In this document: one piece after another, positions 56,419-64,000 of the stretch | How positions within the stretch are numbered: position 1 is the stretch's first letter | Layout: the number at the start of each line of letters is the position of its first letter | Assembly: GCF_001010945.1 (NCBI RefSeq) | Contig: NZ_LBHB01000001.1 | Location: 620,001 to 684,000, forward strand | DNA: 64,000 nucleotides | DNA from: Aurantiacibacter luteus | GTDB taxonomy: Bacteria > Pseudomonadota > Alphaproteobacteria > Sphingomonadales > Sphingomonadaceae | Reading direction: 5' to 3' | Program-made: the position numbers and the translations under genes | The notes under the pieces: model-generated | Database searches by the model: none | What the model was told of the DNA's origin: nothing | The model's input: only the letters and a program-made list of their open reading frames with translations

Positions 56419-57765
56419 ATGGCGAGCGATCCGCTCATCACCGCGCGCGCGCGAACCGATGCCAACGATTTCCTGATCGAGGCGGAGGAGCCGCTCGCCA
56501 GCTTCCACCGGCGCGCAGGAGGCGAGCTGCCGGGGCCGATCGTCACGCCTGCGCTGCTCGAACTTGTGCGCAAGGCGCGCCGGACCGGGCAGCGCCTGTC
56601 GCGGGCCATCCGTGCGCAGGACAGCGCCGAGCAGATCTCCACGTGGGTCGAGGTCGTGCCCGGCCGGGCAGGCACCATCGTCAATCTCAGCGCCTGGCAG
56701 GCCGAGGACATCGCGCCGCTCGATCCCGGTGCCGAGGATGTCCAGCGCCTTGCCCTAGTGCGCCACATGGCGGGGCTCAGCGCGCGGCTAGACGACGCCC
56801 AGCGGCTGCTGGCGGTCGACTGGAGCGCGCGCGATCTCGACGCGGCAGGCGAGGCGATGATGGCGGGTGCGGGCCGCCTCTGGACGGAATTCACAGCGCA
56901 AAACGTCGACGAAGAGCGCCGCGGATCGGACTGGCGCGCCTGGGACGGGACGGTCGTCGCGTTGCCCGGATCGGAACGACAATGGGCCGTCAAGCTGGTG
57001 CCTCTGCGCGGTGGTTTCGAGCTGTATCTCGTGCCCGACCGGCCTTTGCCCGATGTCGCGCCGCAACCTTCGCGCAAGGCCGAAAGGGCTGCGGGCCTCG
57101 GGCGTGACATAGCGCCTGTGCTCCGCCAGCCCGTCAGCCGCATCATCGCCAATGCCGAGACGATCCGCACCCAGCTCGCCGGGCCGCTGGCAGAGGAATA
57201 CAGCAACTACGCTGCCGATATCGCCTCTGCCGGCGAGCACCTGCTGGCCCTGATCGACGACCTCACGACGCTGGAGATGGTCGAGGATGAGGCATTCGAC
57301 CCGGCCCCCGATCACATCGACCTTGCCGACGTGGCCCGCCGCGCCGCTGGCATCCTCGGCGTGCGCGCCAAGGAGCGCGGCATCGTTCTCGATGCCCCGC
57401 GCGAAGGCGAAAGCGTGCCCGCCATCGGTGAATTCCGCCGGACCTTGCAGGTCCTGCTGAACCTGGTGGGCAACGCCATCCGCTATTCGCCCGAAGGCGG
57501 GCAGGTGTGGATCCGGGTCGAAACCGTCGACGAGCGCGCCCGCGTGACCGTGGCCGACCAGGGCGAGGGCCTGAGCCTGGGCGAGCAGGCGCGCGTCTTC
57601 GCCAAGTTCGAGCGGCTCGGGCGCAGCGGCGATGGCGGTTCAGGCCTAGGCCTCTACATCTCCCGCCGCCTGGCCGAAGCCATGGGCGGCGCATTGACGG
57701 TGGAGAGCGCGAAGGGGCAGGGCGCCCGCTTCACGCTCGAACTACCGGGCAACCCCGAGGGATAG
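56419..57765 (+). CDS. Histidine-kinase-like protein lacking the phospho-acceptor His
   Basis: A 448-residue soluble protein with no membrane segment. The C-terminal ATPase domain is intact: N-box LLNLVGNAIRYSPEGG, G1 DQGEGLSLGEQARVFAKFERLG, G2 GSGLGLYISRRLAEAMGG. The dimerisation region reads APVLRQPVSRIIANAE where kinases have SHELRTPLNAIIGFSE, so the usual His is Pro233. It therefore cannot autophosphorylate in the standard way. It may be a pseudokinase, or phosphorylate elsewhere. The N-terminal ~200 residues resemble no sensor domain I know. No response regulator adjoins it. Confidence 0.85.
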   Translation: MASDPLITARARTDANDFLIEAEEPLASFHRRAGGELPGPIVTPALLELVRKARRTGQRLSRAIRAQDSAEQISTWVEVVPGRAGTIVNLSAWQAEDIAPLDPGAEDVQRLALVRHMAGLSARLDDAQRLLAVDWSARDLDAAGEAMMAGAGRLWTEFTAQNVDEERRGSDWRAWDGTVVALPGSERQWAVKLVPLRGGFELYLVPDRPLPDVAPQPSRKAERAAGLGRDIAPVLRQPVSRIIANAETIRTQLAGPLAEEYSNYAADIASAGEHLLALIDDLTTLEMVEDEAFDPAPDHIDLADVARRAAGILGVRAKERGIVLDAPREGESVPAIGEFRRTLQVLLNLVGNAIRYSPEGGQVWIRVETVDERARVTVADQGEGLSLGEQARVFAKFERLGRSGDGGSGLGLYISRRLAEAMGGALTVESAKGQGARFTLELPGNPEG

Positions 57766-57769
57766 CCTT

Positions 57770-59056
57770 TCAGCGCTGGTCGATGGGCACGTAGTCGCGC
57801 TCGGTCGGACCGGTGTAGAGCTGGCGCGGGCGGCCAATGACCTGGTCGGGATCGGAAATCATTTCGTTCCACTGCGCAACCCAGCCGACCGTGCGCGCCA
57901 GCGCGAACAGCGCCGTGAACATGGTGGTCGGGAAACCGATGGCCGAAAGGATCACGCCCGAGTAGAAATCGACGTTGGGAAACAGCTTCTTCTCGACGAA
58001 ATAATCGTCCTTCAGCGCCATTTCCTCCAGCTGCAACGCGGTCTCGAACACCGGGTCGCTGACCTTCAGGGCATCGAACACCTCGCGCACGGTCTTCTGC
58101 ATCACCGTCGCGCGCGGGTCGTAGTTCTTGTACACGCGGTGGCCGAAACCCATCAGGCGGAACGGGTCGTTCTTGTCCTTGGCGCGCTCGATATAGTGCG
58201 GGATGCGATCGGGCGTGCCGATCTCGCGCAGCATGTTGAGCGCCGCCTCGTTCGCGCCGCCGTGTGCCGGACCCCAGAGGCAGGCGATACCGGCCGAGAT
58301 GCAGGCGAACGGATTGGCGCCGGAGGATCCGGCGAGGCGCACGGTGCTGGTCGAGGCGTTCTGCTCGTGGTCGGCGTGGAGGATGAAGATCCGGTCCATC
58401 GCCTTTTCGACGGCGGGCACCACCTCGTATTCCTCGGCCGGAACGCCGAAGGTCATGCGCAGGAAGTTGCCCGTATAGCTGAGCGAATTGTCGGGATAGA
58501 GGAAGGGCTGGCCGACCGAGTACTTGTACGCCATGGCCGCGATCGTCGGCATCTTGGCCAGCAGGCGGTGGCTGGCGATCTTGCGCTGTTCGGGATCGGA
58601 GATGTCGGTGCTGTCGTGGTAGAACGCCGACAGAGCGCCGACCACGCCGCACATGATCGCCATCGGGTGCGCGTCGCGGCGGAAGCCCTGGTAGAACTGC
58701 CGCATCTGATCGTGGATCATGGTGTGGTAGGTGATCGTCTGCGTGAAGTCGTCGAGCTCTTCCTTGCTCGGCAGTTCGCCGTTCAGCAGCAGGTAGCTGA
58801 CTTCCATGAAGCTGGAATGCTCGGCCAGTTGGCCGATGGGATAGCCACGGTGCAGTAGCACGCCCTCGTCCCCGTCGATGTAGGTCAGCGCGCTTTCGCA
58901 GCTGGCGGTCGATTTGTAGCCGGGATCATAGGTGAAGCGCCCGGTGCTGCCGTAAAGCTTGCGGATGTCGATGACATCCGGGCCCACGGTGCCTTCCAGC
59001 GTGGGAAAGTGATAGGTCTCGCCGCCCACTTCCAGATCCGCCTGCTTGTCCGCCAA
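57770..59056 (-). CDS. gltA: Citrate synthase
   Basis: A 428-residue citrate synthase of the hexameric type II class. Active-site phrases: [43 protein letters not shown] with its His, ILHADHEQN, and [14 protein letters not shown] with the second His. The acid Asp is in KVSDPV or nearby. Starts [18 protein letters not shown]. It converges tightly with the kinase-like gene (4-base gap) and follows gltX on the minus strand. Confidence 0.97.
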   Translation of the reverse strand: MADKQADLEVGGETYHFPTLEGTVGPDVIDIRKLYGSTGRFTYDPGYKSTASCESALTYIDGDEGVLLHRGYPIGQLAEHSSFMEVSYLLLNGELPSKEELDDFTQTITYHTMIHDQMRQFYQGFRRDAHPMAIMCGVVGALSAFYHDSTDISDPEQRKIASHRLLAKMPTIAAMAYKYSVGQPFLYPDNSLSYTGNFLRMTFGVPAEEYEVVPAVEKAMDRIFILHADHEQNASTSTVRLAGSSGANPFACISAGIACLWGPAHGGANEAALNMLREIGTPDRIPHYIERAKDKNDPFRLMGFGHRVYKNYDPRATVMQKTVREVFDALKVSDPVFETALQLEEMALKDDYFVEKKLFPNVDFYSGVILSAIGFPTTMFTALFALARTVGWVAQWNEMISDPDQVIGRPRQLYTGPTERDYVPIDQR

Positions 59057-59097
59057 AACTCGTCTCCTTGCGTAATCCTGTATTGCCGGCGCAGGCT

Positions 59098-60528
59098 TCA
59101 GCCCGCGGCCTGCGCGTCGATCCGCGCGAGGCTCTCCTCCCGTCCGAGGAGCACCAGCACATCGAAAATCCCGGGTGAGGTCGTCGTCCCGGTCAGCGCC
59201 GCGCGAAGCGGCTGTGCGAGTTTGCCGAGGCCCAGCCCCAGTTCGTCCGCATAGGCCTTTAGATTGGCCTCCAAAGCCTCGATTGTCCAGTCGGTTTCAC
59301 CGTGCAACCGGGTCGAGATTGCCGATAGCCGCGCCCGCGCCTCCTTGTCGAGCAGGGCAGCGGCCTTGTCGTCCATGGCGAGCGGTCGCTGCTTGAACAG
59401 AAAGGCGGCCCCCTCTGCAAGCTCATTCATATCGCGCGCGCGGGTCTTGAGCACCGGCATGGCCTCTGTGAGCAGGGCGACGTCCGCCTGCGGGCCGATC
59501 AAGTCCGCCGTCAGCCGCGCAAGCCGCGCATCGTCAGCCTCGCGGATGTGGTGGCCATTCATGTTGAGCAGCTTCTTCATGTCGAAGCGGCTCGGCCCCT
59601 TGCCGACGGCATCGATATCGAAGGCGGCGATGGCCTCCTCGCGAGTAAATTCCTCCTGGTCGCCGTGGCCCCAGCCGAGGCGCAGCAGGTAGTTGAACAG
59701 CGTTTCGGGAAGGATGCCCATGTCGCGGTAATCGCGCACGCCCAGCGCGCCGTGGCGCTTGGAAAGCTTGGCCCCGTCGTTGCCGTGGATCAGCGGGACG
59801 TGGGCATAGACCGGGCGTTCCCAGCCATCCTCGATCCCCGCCATCGCGTCGATCACCTGGATCTGGCGGAAGGCGTTGTTGAGGTGATCGTCGCCGCGGA
59901 TGATGTGGGTGCAGCCCATGTCCATGTCATCCACCACCACGGCCAGCATGTAGGTGGGGGTGCCGTCGGCGCGCAGCAGGATGAAGTCGTCGATCTCGCG
60001 GTTGTCGACCTTCACGCGGCCCTGCACGGCATCTTGGATAACCGTCTCGCCGCCCTCGGGCGTCTTGATGCGAATGGTGTAGGGCGCGCCTTCGGGCGCC
60101 TCGGAGGGATCGCGGTCGCGCCAGCGCCCGTCGTACCGCATGGGCTGCTTCGCCGCCTTCTGCGCCTCGCGCATGGCGGTAAGTTCGTCGGTCGTGGCGA
60201 AGCACTTGTAGGCGCGGCCCGCCTCGAGGAGCTTGTGCGCCACCTCGGCGTGCCGCTCGGCGCGCTCGCTCTGGTACACCGGCTCTCCGTCGAACTCGAG
60301 GCCCAGCCAGTCGAGACCTTCGAGGATGACATCGATGGCTTCCTGCGTGGAGCGGGCCTTGTCGGTATCCTCTATCCGCAGCAGCGCTTTGCCGCCGTGG
60401 TGACGAGCGTAAAGCCAGCTGAACAGGCCTGTGCGCGCATTGCCGATGTGCAGGAAGCCGGTGGGGCTGGGCGCGAACCGCGTCACAACCGGACGTTGTC
60501 CCGCTGCCGTCTCACCCGAACTTGCCAT
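59098..60528 (-). CDS. gltX: Glutamyl-tRNA synthetase
   Basis: A 476-residue class I aminoacyl-tRNA synthetase. The HIGH-type motif is [19 protein letters not shown], and the KMSKS-type motif is [33 protein letters not shown] and [14 protein letters not shown] also fit. Alphaproteobacteria often have two GltX paralogues, one able to charge tRNA-Gln; which this is cannot be told here. I chose ATG 60528 ([13 protein letters not shown]), with GGCGAG upstream; ATG 60549 would add seven residues. Confidence 0.95.
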   Translation of the reverse strand: MASSGETAAGQRPVVTRFAPSPTGFLHIGNARTGLFSWLYARHHGGKALLRIEDTDKARSTQEAIDVILEGLDWLGLEFDGEPVYQSERAERHAEVAHKLLEAGRAYKCFATTDELTAMREAQKAAKQPMRYDGRWRDRDPSEAPEGAPYTIRIKTPEGGETVIQDAVQGRVKVDNREIDDFILLRADGTPTYMLAVVVDDMDMGCTHIIRGDDHLNNAFRQIQVIDAMAGIEDGWERPVYAHVPLIHGNDGAKLSKRHGALGVRDYRDMGILPETLFNYLLRLGWGHGDQEEFTREEAIAAFDIDAVGKGPSRFDMKKLLNMNGHHIREADDARLARLTADLIGPQADVALLTEAMPVLKTRARDMNELAEGAAFLFKQRPLAMDDKAAALLDKEARARLSAISTRLHGETDWTIEALEANLKAYADELGLGLGKLAQPLRAALTGTTTSPGIFDVLVLLGREESLARIDAQAAG

Positions 60529-60557
60529 AACTCGCCGAATCCTGTCCATGTGTGGGC

Positions 60558-62750
60558 ATGGCAACAAGGGCGCCGCCACTGGTCCCGATGGGAGACGACG
60601 AGCGCGATGCTGCGATGCAGCACACGCCTTGGCGAAGCCGCGTGCGTTTGTCCAGTATCGGCCCCGCCCTGCCGGCTTCGGCGGAGCGTTTCCTGGGATC
60701 GGCGGGCTTCGACCGCGGACCGTGGCTGGCCGTGGCACTGGCGGCAGGCATCGGCGCCTGGTTCGCCCTGCCCGATGCGGCGGGCTGGATCGCCTGCATC
60801 GCCGGTGGTGTCGTGCTGGCGCTGGGGGCACTCGCCGCCTGGCGCGGTCGGGAGGACCGGGCGCAGCTCACGCTGGCGTTGGTCGTTTGCGGGCTTCTGT
60901 TCGCATTCGGCACCGGGCTCATCTGGGCCCGCTCGGAACTGGTCGGACAACCCGCCTTCGACCGGCCCATGTTCGCCGAACTGGAGGGGCGCGTGCTCGA
61001 ACGGATCGAGCAACCGGCTGAAGACCGCGTCAGGCTCGTGCTAGCCGTGCGTCATCCCGACAGCGGTGAGGCGGTGCGCGTGCGGATCAACGTTCCGCTG
61101 GAGCAGGCCAGCGCGGCCATGGGCGAGGGGGCCCTGGTGCAGGCCGAGGTCCGCCTGATGCCGCCGACCGCGCCGATGTTGCCGGGCAGCTACGACTTCG
61201 CGCGCACTGCCTGGTTCGAGGGTCTGGCCGCGACCGGCAGCGTGCAGGGCGACATCGCGATCGTCGAGCCCGCGCGCGGCGACGGAGGCTGGATCGCCCG
61301 GGTGCAGCGCCGTCTTTCGGCTCACGTGCGCGAGCAGCTTGGCGGGTCGCCGGGCAGCATCGCGGCAGCCTTTGCCAGCGGCGACCGCGGGGCGATCAGC
61401 CAAGCGGACGAGGACGCGATGCGCGATGCGGGCCTGACGCACCTGCTGTCGATCAGCGGCCTGCACGTCAGCGCGGTGATTGCCGCCGCCTACCTGCTGG
61501 CGATCAGGCTGCTCGCGATGTGGCCGTGGCTGACCCTGCGCGTGCGGCTGCCGGTGCTGGCGGCGGGCGTGGCGGCGCTGGCGGGCATTGCCTACACGTT
61601 GCTGACCGGCGCACAGGTGCCGACGGTCAGGAGCTGTATCGGCGCGGTGCTCGTGCTGGTAGCGTTGGCGCTGGGACGCGAGCCGCTGTCGATGCGGATG
61701 GTGGCGGTGGCGGCTGCCGTGGTGCTGCTCGCCTGGCCGGAAAGCCTCGTCGGCCCGAGCTTTCAGATGAGCTTTTCCGCCGTGATCGCCATCGTCGCGC
61801 TGCACAACGCTGCGCCGGTCAAGCGCTTTCTCGCCCCGCGCGAGGAAAGCGGCATCAGCCGCATGGCGCGCGGAGCCATCATGCTGCTGGTGACGGGCTT
61901 CGTAATCGAGATCGCGCTGATGCCGATCGTCCTGTTCCACTTCCACCGGGCTGGCGTTTACGGCGCCTTTGCCAACGTGATCGCCATTCCCCTGACGACA
62001 TTCGTGTCCATGCCGCTAATCGCGATTGCGCTGGTCTTCGACCTGGTCGGGGCGGGGGCGCCGTTCTGGTGGCTGGCCGGCAAGTCGCTCGAACTGCTGC
62101 TGGGCATCGCCCATGTCACCTCCGCGCAGCCGGGCGCGGTGAAGCTAATACCGCAGATGACGCTGCCGACGGTGGCGCTGTTCGTTGCGGGCGGCCTATG
62201 GCTGGCGCTGTGGCGGGGCCGAGCGCGCCTGTTGGGATTTGTACCCGCCGTGGCGGCGACGCTTTTGCTGCTGGCGACACCGGTTCCGGACGTCCTGGTC
62301 TCCGGCGATGGCCGTCACGTCGGCATCACCGGCGAGGACGAGCGGCTGTTGGTCCTTCGCGATAGCCGCAGCAGCTTCACCCGCGACAATCTGATGGAGC
62401 TTGCCGGAGTGGAGGGAGAGCCGGTGCCGCTCGCGGCCTGGCCGGGCGCGCGGTGCAGCAGAGATTTCTGCGTCGTCACTCTGAAACGCGGCGGCCGCGA
62501 CTGGCACTTGCTGCTCAGCCGCAGCCGCTCCATCATCGGGGAGCGCGCTTTGGCGGCGGCCTGCGAGCGGTCGGACATCGTGGTTTCCGACCGATGGCTA
62601 CCGCGCAGTTGCAAGCCGCGCTGGATCAAGGCCGATCGCAGGATGCTCGAGGAGAGCGGAGGGCTTGCCATCACGCTCACGGACCCGTCGATTACCACGG
62701 TCGCCGGGAGGCAGGGCGAACATGGCTGGTGGCGCGGGCGGCGCGACTAG
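60558..62750 (+). CDS. ComEC/Rec2-family competence-like membrane protein
   Basis: A protein of about 730 residues. An OB-like domain follows the first helices ([35 protein letters not shown]). The Competence domain has [37 protein letters not shown] and [14 protein letters not shown]. About ten membrane segments are seen. The C-terminal part, ending in [20 protein letters not shown], is not a typical metallo-beta-lactamase domain: no HxHxDH is seen. ComEC conducts DNA uptake in competent bacteria. The start is uncertain (GTG 60552, ATG 60558, ATG 60588); the 5' end is divergent from and close to gltX. Confidence 0.85.
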   Translation: MATRAPPLVPMGDDERDAAMQHTPWRSRVRLSSIGPALPASAERFLGSAGFDRGPWLAVALAAGIGAWFALPDAAGWIACIAGGVVLALGALAAWRGREDRAQLTLALVVCGLLFAFGTGLIWARSELVGQPAFDRPMFAELEGRVLERIEQPAEDRVRLVLAVRHPDSGEAVRVRINVPLEQASAAMGEGALVQAEVRLMPPTAPMLPGSYDFARTAWFEGLAATGSVQGDIAIVEPARGDGGWIARVQRRLSAHVREQLGGSPGSIAAAFASGDRGAISQADEDAMRDAGLTHLLSISGLHVSAVIAAAYLLAIRLLAMWPWLTLRVRLPVLAAGVAALAGIAYTLLTGAQVPTVRSCIGAVLVLVALALGREPLSMRMVAVAAAVVLLAWPESLVGPSFQMSFSAVIAIVALHNAAPVKRFLAPREESGISRMARGAIMLLVTGFVIEIALMPIVLFHFHRAGVYGAFANVIAIPLTTFVSMPLIAIALVFDLVGAGAPFWWLAGKSLELLLGIAHVTSAQPGAVKLIPQMTLPTVALFVAGGLWLALWRGRARLLGFVPAVAATLLLLATPVPDVLVSGDGRHVGITGEDERLLVLRDSRSSFTRDNLMELAGVEGEPVPLAAWPGARCSRDFCVVTLKRGGRDWHLLLSRSRSIIGERALAAACERSDIVVSDRWLPRSCKPRWIKADRRMLEESGGLAITLTDPSITTVAGRQGEHGWWRGRRD

Positions 62751-62766
62751 GTGCGCCGCCCGCGCC
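62731..62766. terminator. Perfect 14-base inverted repeat between comEC and lexA
   Basis: GGCGCGGGCGGCGC (62731-62744) and its exact complement (62753-62766) flank an 8-base loop that contains the comEC stop codon. The repeat lies where comEC and lexA converge. No T-run follows on either strand. It is most likely a bidirectional hairpin terminator. Confidence 0.7.
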
Positions 62767-62775
62767 ATTCACCTG

Positions 62776-63438
62776 TCAGTGATAGCGCCGGAGCAGACCC
62801 GCCAGCTTGCCCTGCACCTTCACCTGGCTGTCGGCGTAGATTTGCGGATCGTAGCTGGCATTGGCCGGATCGAGGCGGATCATGCCGCCGTCGTGATACA
62901 GGTACTTGAGCGTGGCCTCCTCGTCGTTGACGAGCGCGACCACAATGTCGCCATCGCGCGCGGTATCGGCCTTGCGCACGAGCGCGTAATCGCCGTCGAA
63001 GATGCCGGCTTCAATCATCGAATCGCCCGAAACCTCGAGCGCGTAATGGTCGCCGGGTCCTAGGAGGGCGGCGGGCACGGGCAGCGAGCGATCCGACTCG
63101 AGCGCCTCGATCGGCACGCCGGCAGCGATCTTGCCGTGCAGGGGAATCTCGATGACGTCGTTCGCCGGCTCCGGCCGCGCGGCGGGAGGGGCAGTGACCT
63201 TGGCGACGGTCTCGTTCGAAGCGTTCTCCGGCATGCGCACGACTTCGAGCGCACGGGCGCGGTTGGCCAAGCGGCGGATGAAGCCGCGCTCCTCCAGCGC
63301 GGAGATCAGGCGATGCACGCCGGACTTGCTCTTGAGATCGAGCGCCTCCTTCATCTCCTCGAAACTGGGCGAGATGCCCGACGCCTCAAGTCGGCGATTG
63401 ATGAAAAGCAGCAGTTCGTGCTGTTTGGCAGTCAACAT
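62776..63438 (-). CDS. lexA: LexA repressor
   Basis: A 220-residue SOS repressor. Residues 1-65 form the winged helix ([20 protein letters not shown], then [19 protein letters not shown]). The self-cleavage site is Ala106-Gly107 (GKIAAGVP). The catalytic pair is Ser140 ([14 protein letters not shown]) and Lys178 (ATLKYLY), so the protein is intact. ATG 63438 was chosen over an ATG 66 bases upstream because the earlier one would add residues encoded across the operator. A SOS box and promoter are visible upstream, so it is probably self-regulated. Confidence 0.97.
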   Translation of the reverse strand: MLTAKQHELLLFINRRLEASGISPSFEEMKEALDLKSKSGVHRLISALEERGFIRRLANRARALEVVRMPENASNETVAKVTAPPAARPEPANDVIEIPLHGKIAAGVPIEALESDRSLPVPAALLGPGDHYALEVSGDSMIEAGIFDGDYALVRKADTARDGDIVVALVNDEEATLKYLYHDGGMIRLDPANASYDPQIYADSQVKVQGKLAGLLRRYH

Positions 63439-63494
63439 CGCGGTACTCCTTGCCGGGCCGCCCTGCGAGAAGCGACTCCAATGTTCCAATTCAG

Positions 63495-63509
63495 GAACGA
63501 ACAAAGAAC
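63495..63509 (-). promoter_or_regulatory. LexA operator (alphaproteobacterial SOS box)
   Basis: On the minus strand the sequence is GTTC-TTTGTTC-GTTC, an exact GTTC-N7-GTTC match to the alphaproteobacterial LexA box, about 57 bases before the lexA start. It overlaps the -10 box by one base. A palindrome GTTCC-N6-GGAAC (63483-63498) overlaps it and may add a second contact. Confidence 0.85.
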
Positions 63510-63537
63510 AATTAGAAAACAGAATTTACCAAGTCAA
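63509..63537 (-). promoter_or_regulatory. lexA promoter
   Basis: On the minus strand, TTGACT (63537-63532) and TAATTG (63514-63509) are 17 bases apart, a good sigma-70 match. The -35 overlaps the moeA stop codon, and the -10 abuts the SOS box, as expected for direct repression by LexA. Confidence 0.7.
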
Positions 63538-64000
63538 GCGGTTGCGCCATTCTGGAGGCAATAGACCTGAACGAGGTCTCCGGCCCGGGCCGCCGCAGCC
63601 CCTGCCGGCCGGCGGATCAGGGCCTCGGCCTGTGCCAGCGAGCGCAGGGCGCTGCTGTCGCGCTGGGCGATCGGGCGCACGCCTTCGGGGCCGAGAGTCG
63701 CACGCACGAATTCCGTCCGCGGTCCGGTTTGCGGAAGGTCGGTGGCAAGCGGCATTGCCACCGGGCGGGGCACGGGATCGGCGGCGCCGCCCATACGCCG
63801 CAACAGCGGCTGCAAGAAGAGGGTGGCGGTGACGAAGCTCGACACGGGGTTGCCCGGCAGTCCGAGCACAACCTGGTCCCTGCGCCGTGCCAGTAGCAGC
63901 GGCTTGCCCGGACGCATGGCGATTTTCCAGAAATCGATGGTGGCACCCCAGGCCTCCAGCGCCGGGCGCACGAGATCGTGGTCGCCGACCGAGGCCCCGC
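63534..64000 (-). CDS. moeA: Molybdopterin molybdenumtransferase MoeA, C-terminal part (partial)
   Basis: The window ends inside this gene; 154 codons and the stop (TGA) are seen. The reading frame has VGDHDLVRPALEAWGATIDFWKIAMRPGKPL, given here in parts as family phrases, then VLGLPGNPVSSFVTATLF, both typical of MoeA. MoeA inserts molybdate into molybdopterin to complete the cofactor. The last residues, LVQVYCLQNGATA, are the usual domain IV end. It precedes lexA on the same strand, with a separate lexA promoter overlapping its stop. Confidence 0.9.
   Translation of the reverse strand, partial: GASVGDHDLVRPALEAWGATIDFWKIAMRPGKPLLLARRRDQVVLGLPGNPVSSFVTATLFLQPLLRRMGGAADPVPRPVAMPLATDLPQTGPRTEFVRATLGPEGVRPIAQRDSSALRSLAQAEALIRRPAGAAAARAGDLVQVYCLQNGATA

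Noticed and set aside
63200-63240. Second GTTC-N-GTTC motif inside lexA
   Set aside because: The spacing is 5 bases, not 7, and it lies in coding sequence.

Overview
This window is a GC-rich chromosomal segment from an alphaproteobacterium, most likely of the order Sphingomonadales (Erythrobacteraceae-like). The evidence is gene content and order. There is an exosortase A locus with EpsI fused to XrtA, and the run nuoA-N / birA / coaX / rnj / DUF1467. RNase E carries a large acidic insert, and release factor 2 is encoded without the programmed frameshift. A GTTC-N7-GTTC SOS operator sits in front of lexA. Almost every base is coding, and genes are commonly joined by ATGA, GTGA or TGATG overlaps. 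I see no rRNA, tRNA, CRISPR array, insertion sequence or prophage; this is core chromosome.

Layout. Bases 1-4798 are the end of an XrtA/PEP-CTERM surface-polymer locus: FemAB-like protein end, glycosyltransferase, exosortase A, amidotransferase. Bases 4795-8877 run on the minus strand: zapE, sdhB and a TonB-dependent receptor. Bases 9039-12422 hold a HAD phosphatase, a CDP-glycerol-type phosphotransferase, an NTP transferase and a methyltransferase. Bases 12500-20357 are rne, amiC-like amidase, PBP1a and prfB, for RNA turnover, cell wall and translation termination. Bases 20400-30272 are a mixed set: exported methyltransferase-like lipoprotein, flavoprotein with a cysteine cluster, PilZ protein, hydrolase, ammonium transporter, SH3 protein, small lipoprotein, thiolase, aldehyde dehydrogenase and propeller-like lipoprotein.

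Bases 30357-48109 are a complete 14-subunit respiratory complex I operon (nuoA to nuoN). It is unusual because seven extra genes are spliced between the subunit genes: a lipoprotein, three membrane microproteins of 48-51 residues, an FkbM methyltransferase, and a tandem pair of secreted four-cysteine paralogues. All but one of their junctions with neighbours overlap or nearly so, so they are probably made together with complex I. This is the best candidate in the window for something undescribed.

Bases 48117-51569 are birA, coaX, rnj and DUF1467, closely coupled to nuo. Bases 51576-57765 hold a two-TM coiled-coil protein resembling the polarity factor TipN, a membrane protein with a nucleotidyltransferase-like front half, an unknown helical protein, and a histidine-kinase-like protein lacking the phospho-acceptor histidine. 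Bases 57770-64000 hold gltA, gltX, a short ComEC, lexA with a readable promoter and operator, and the end of moeA.
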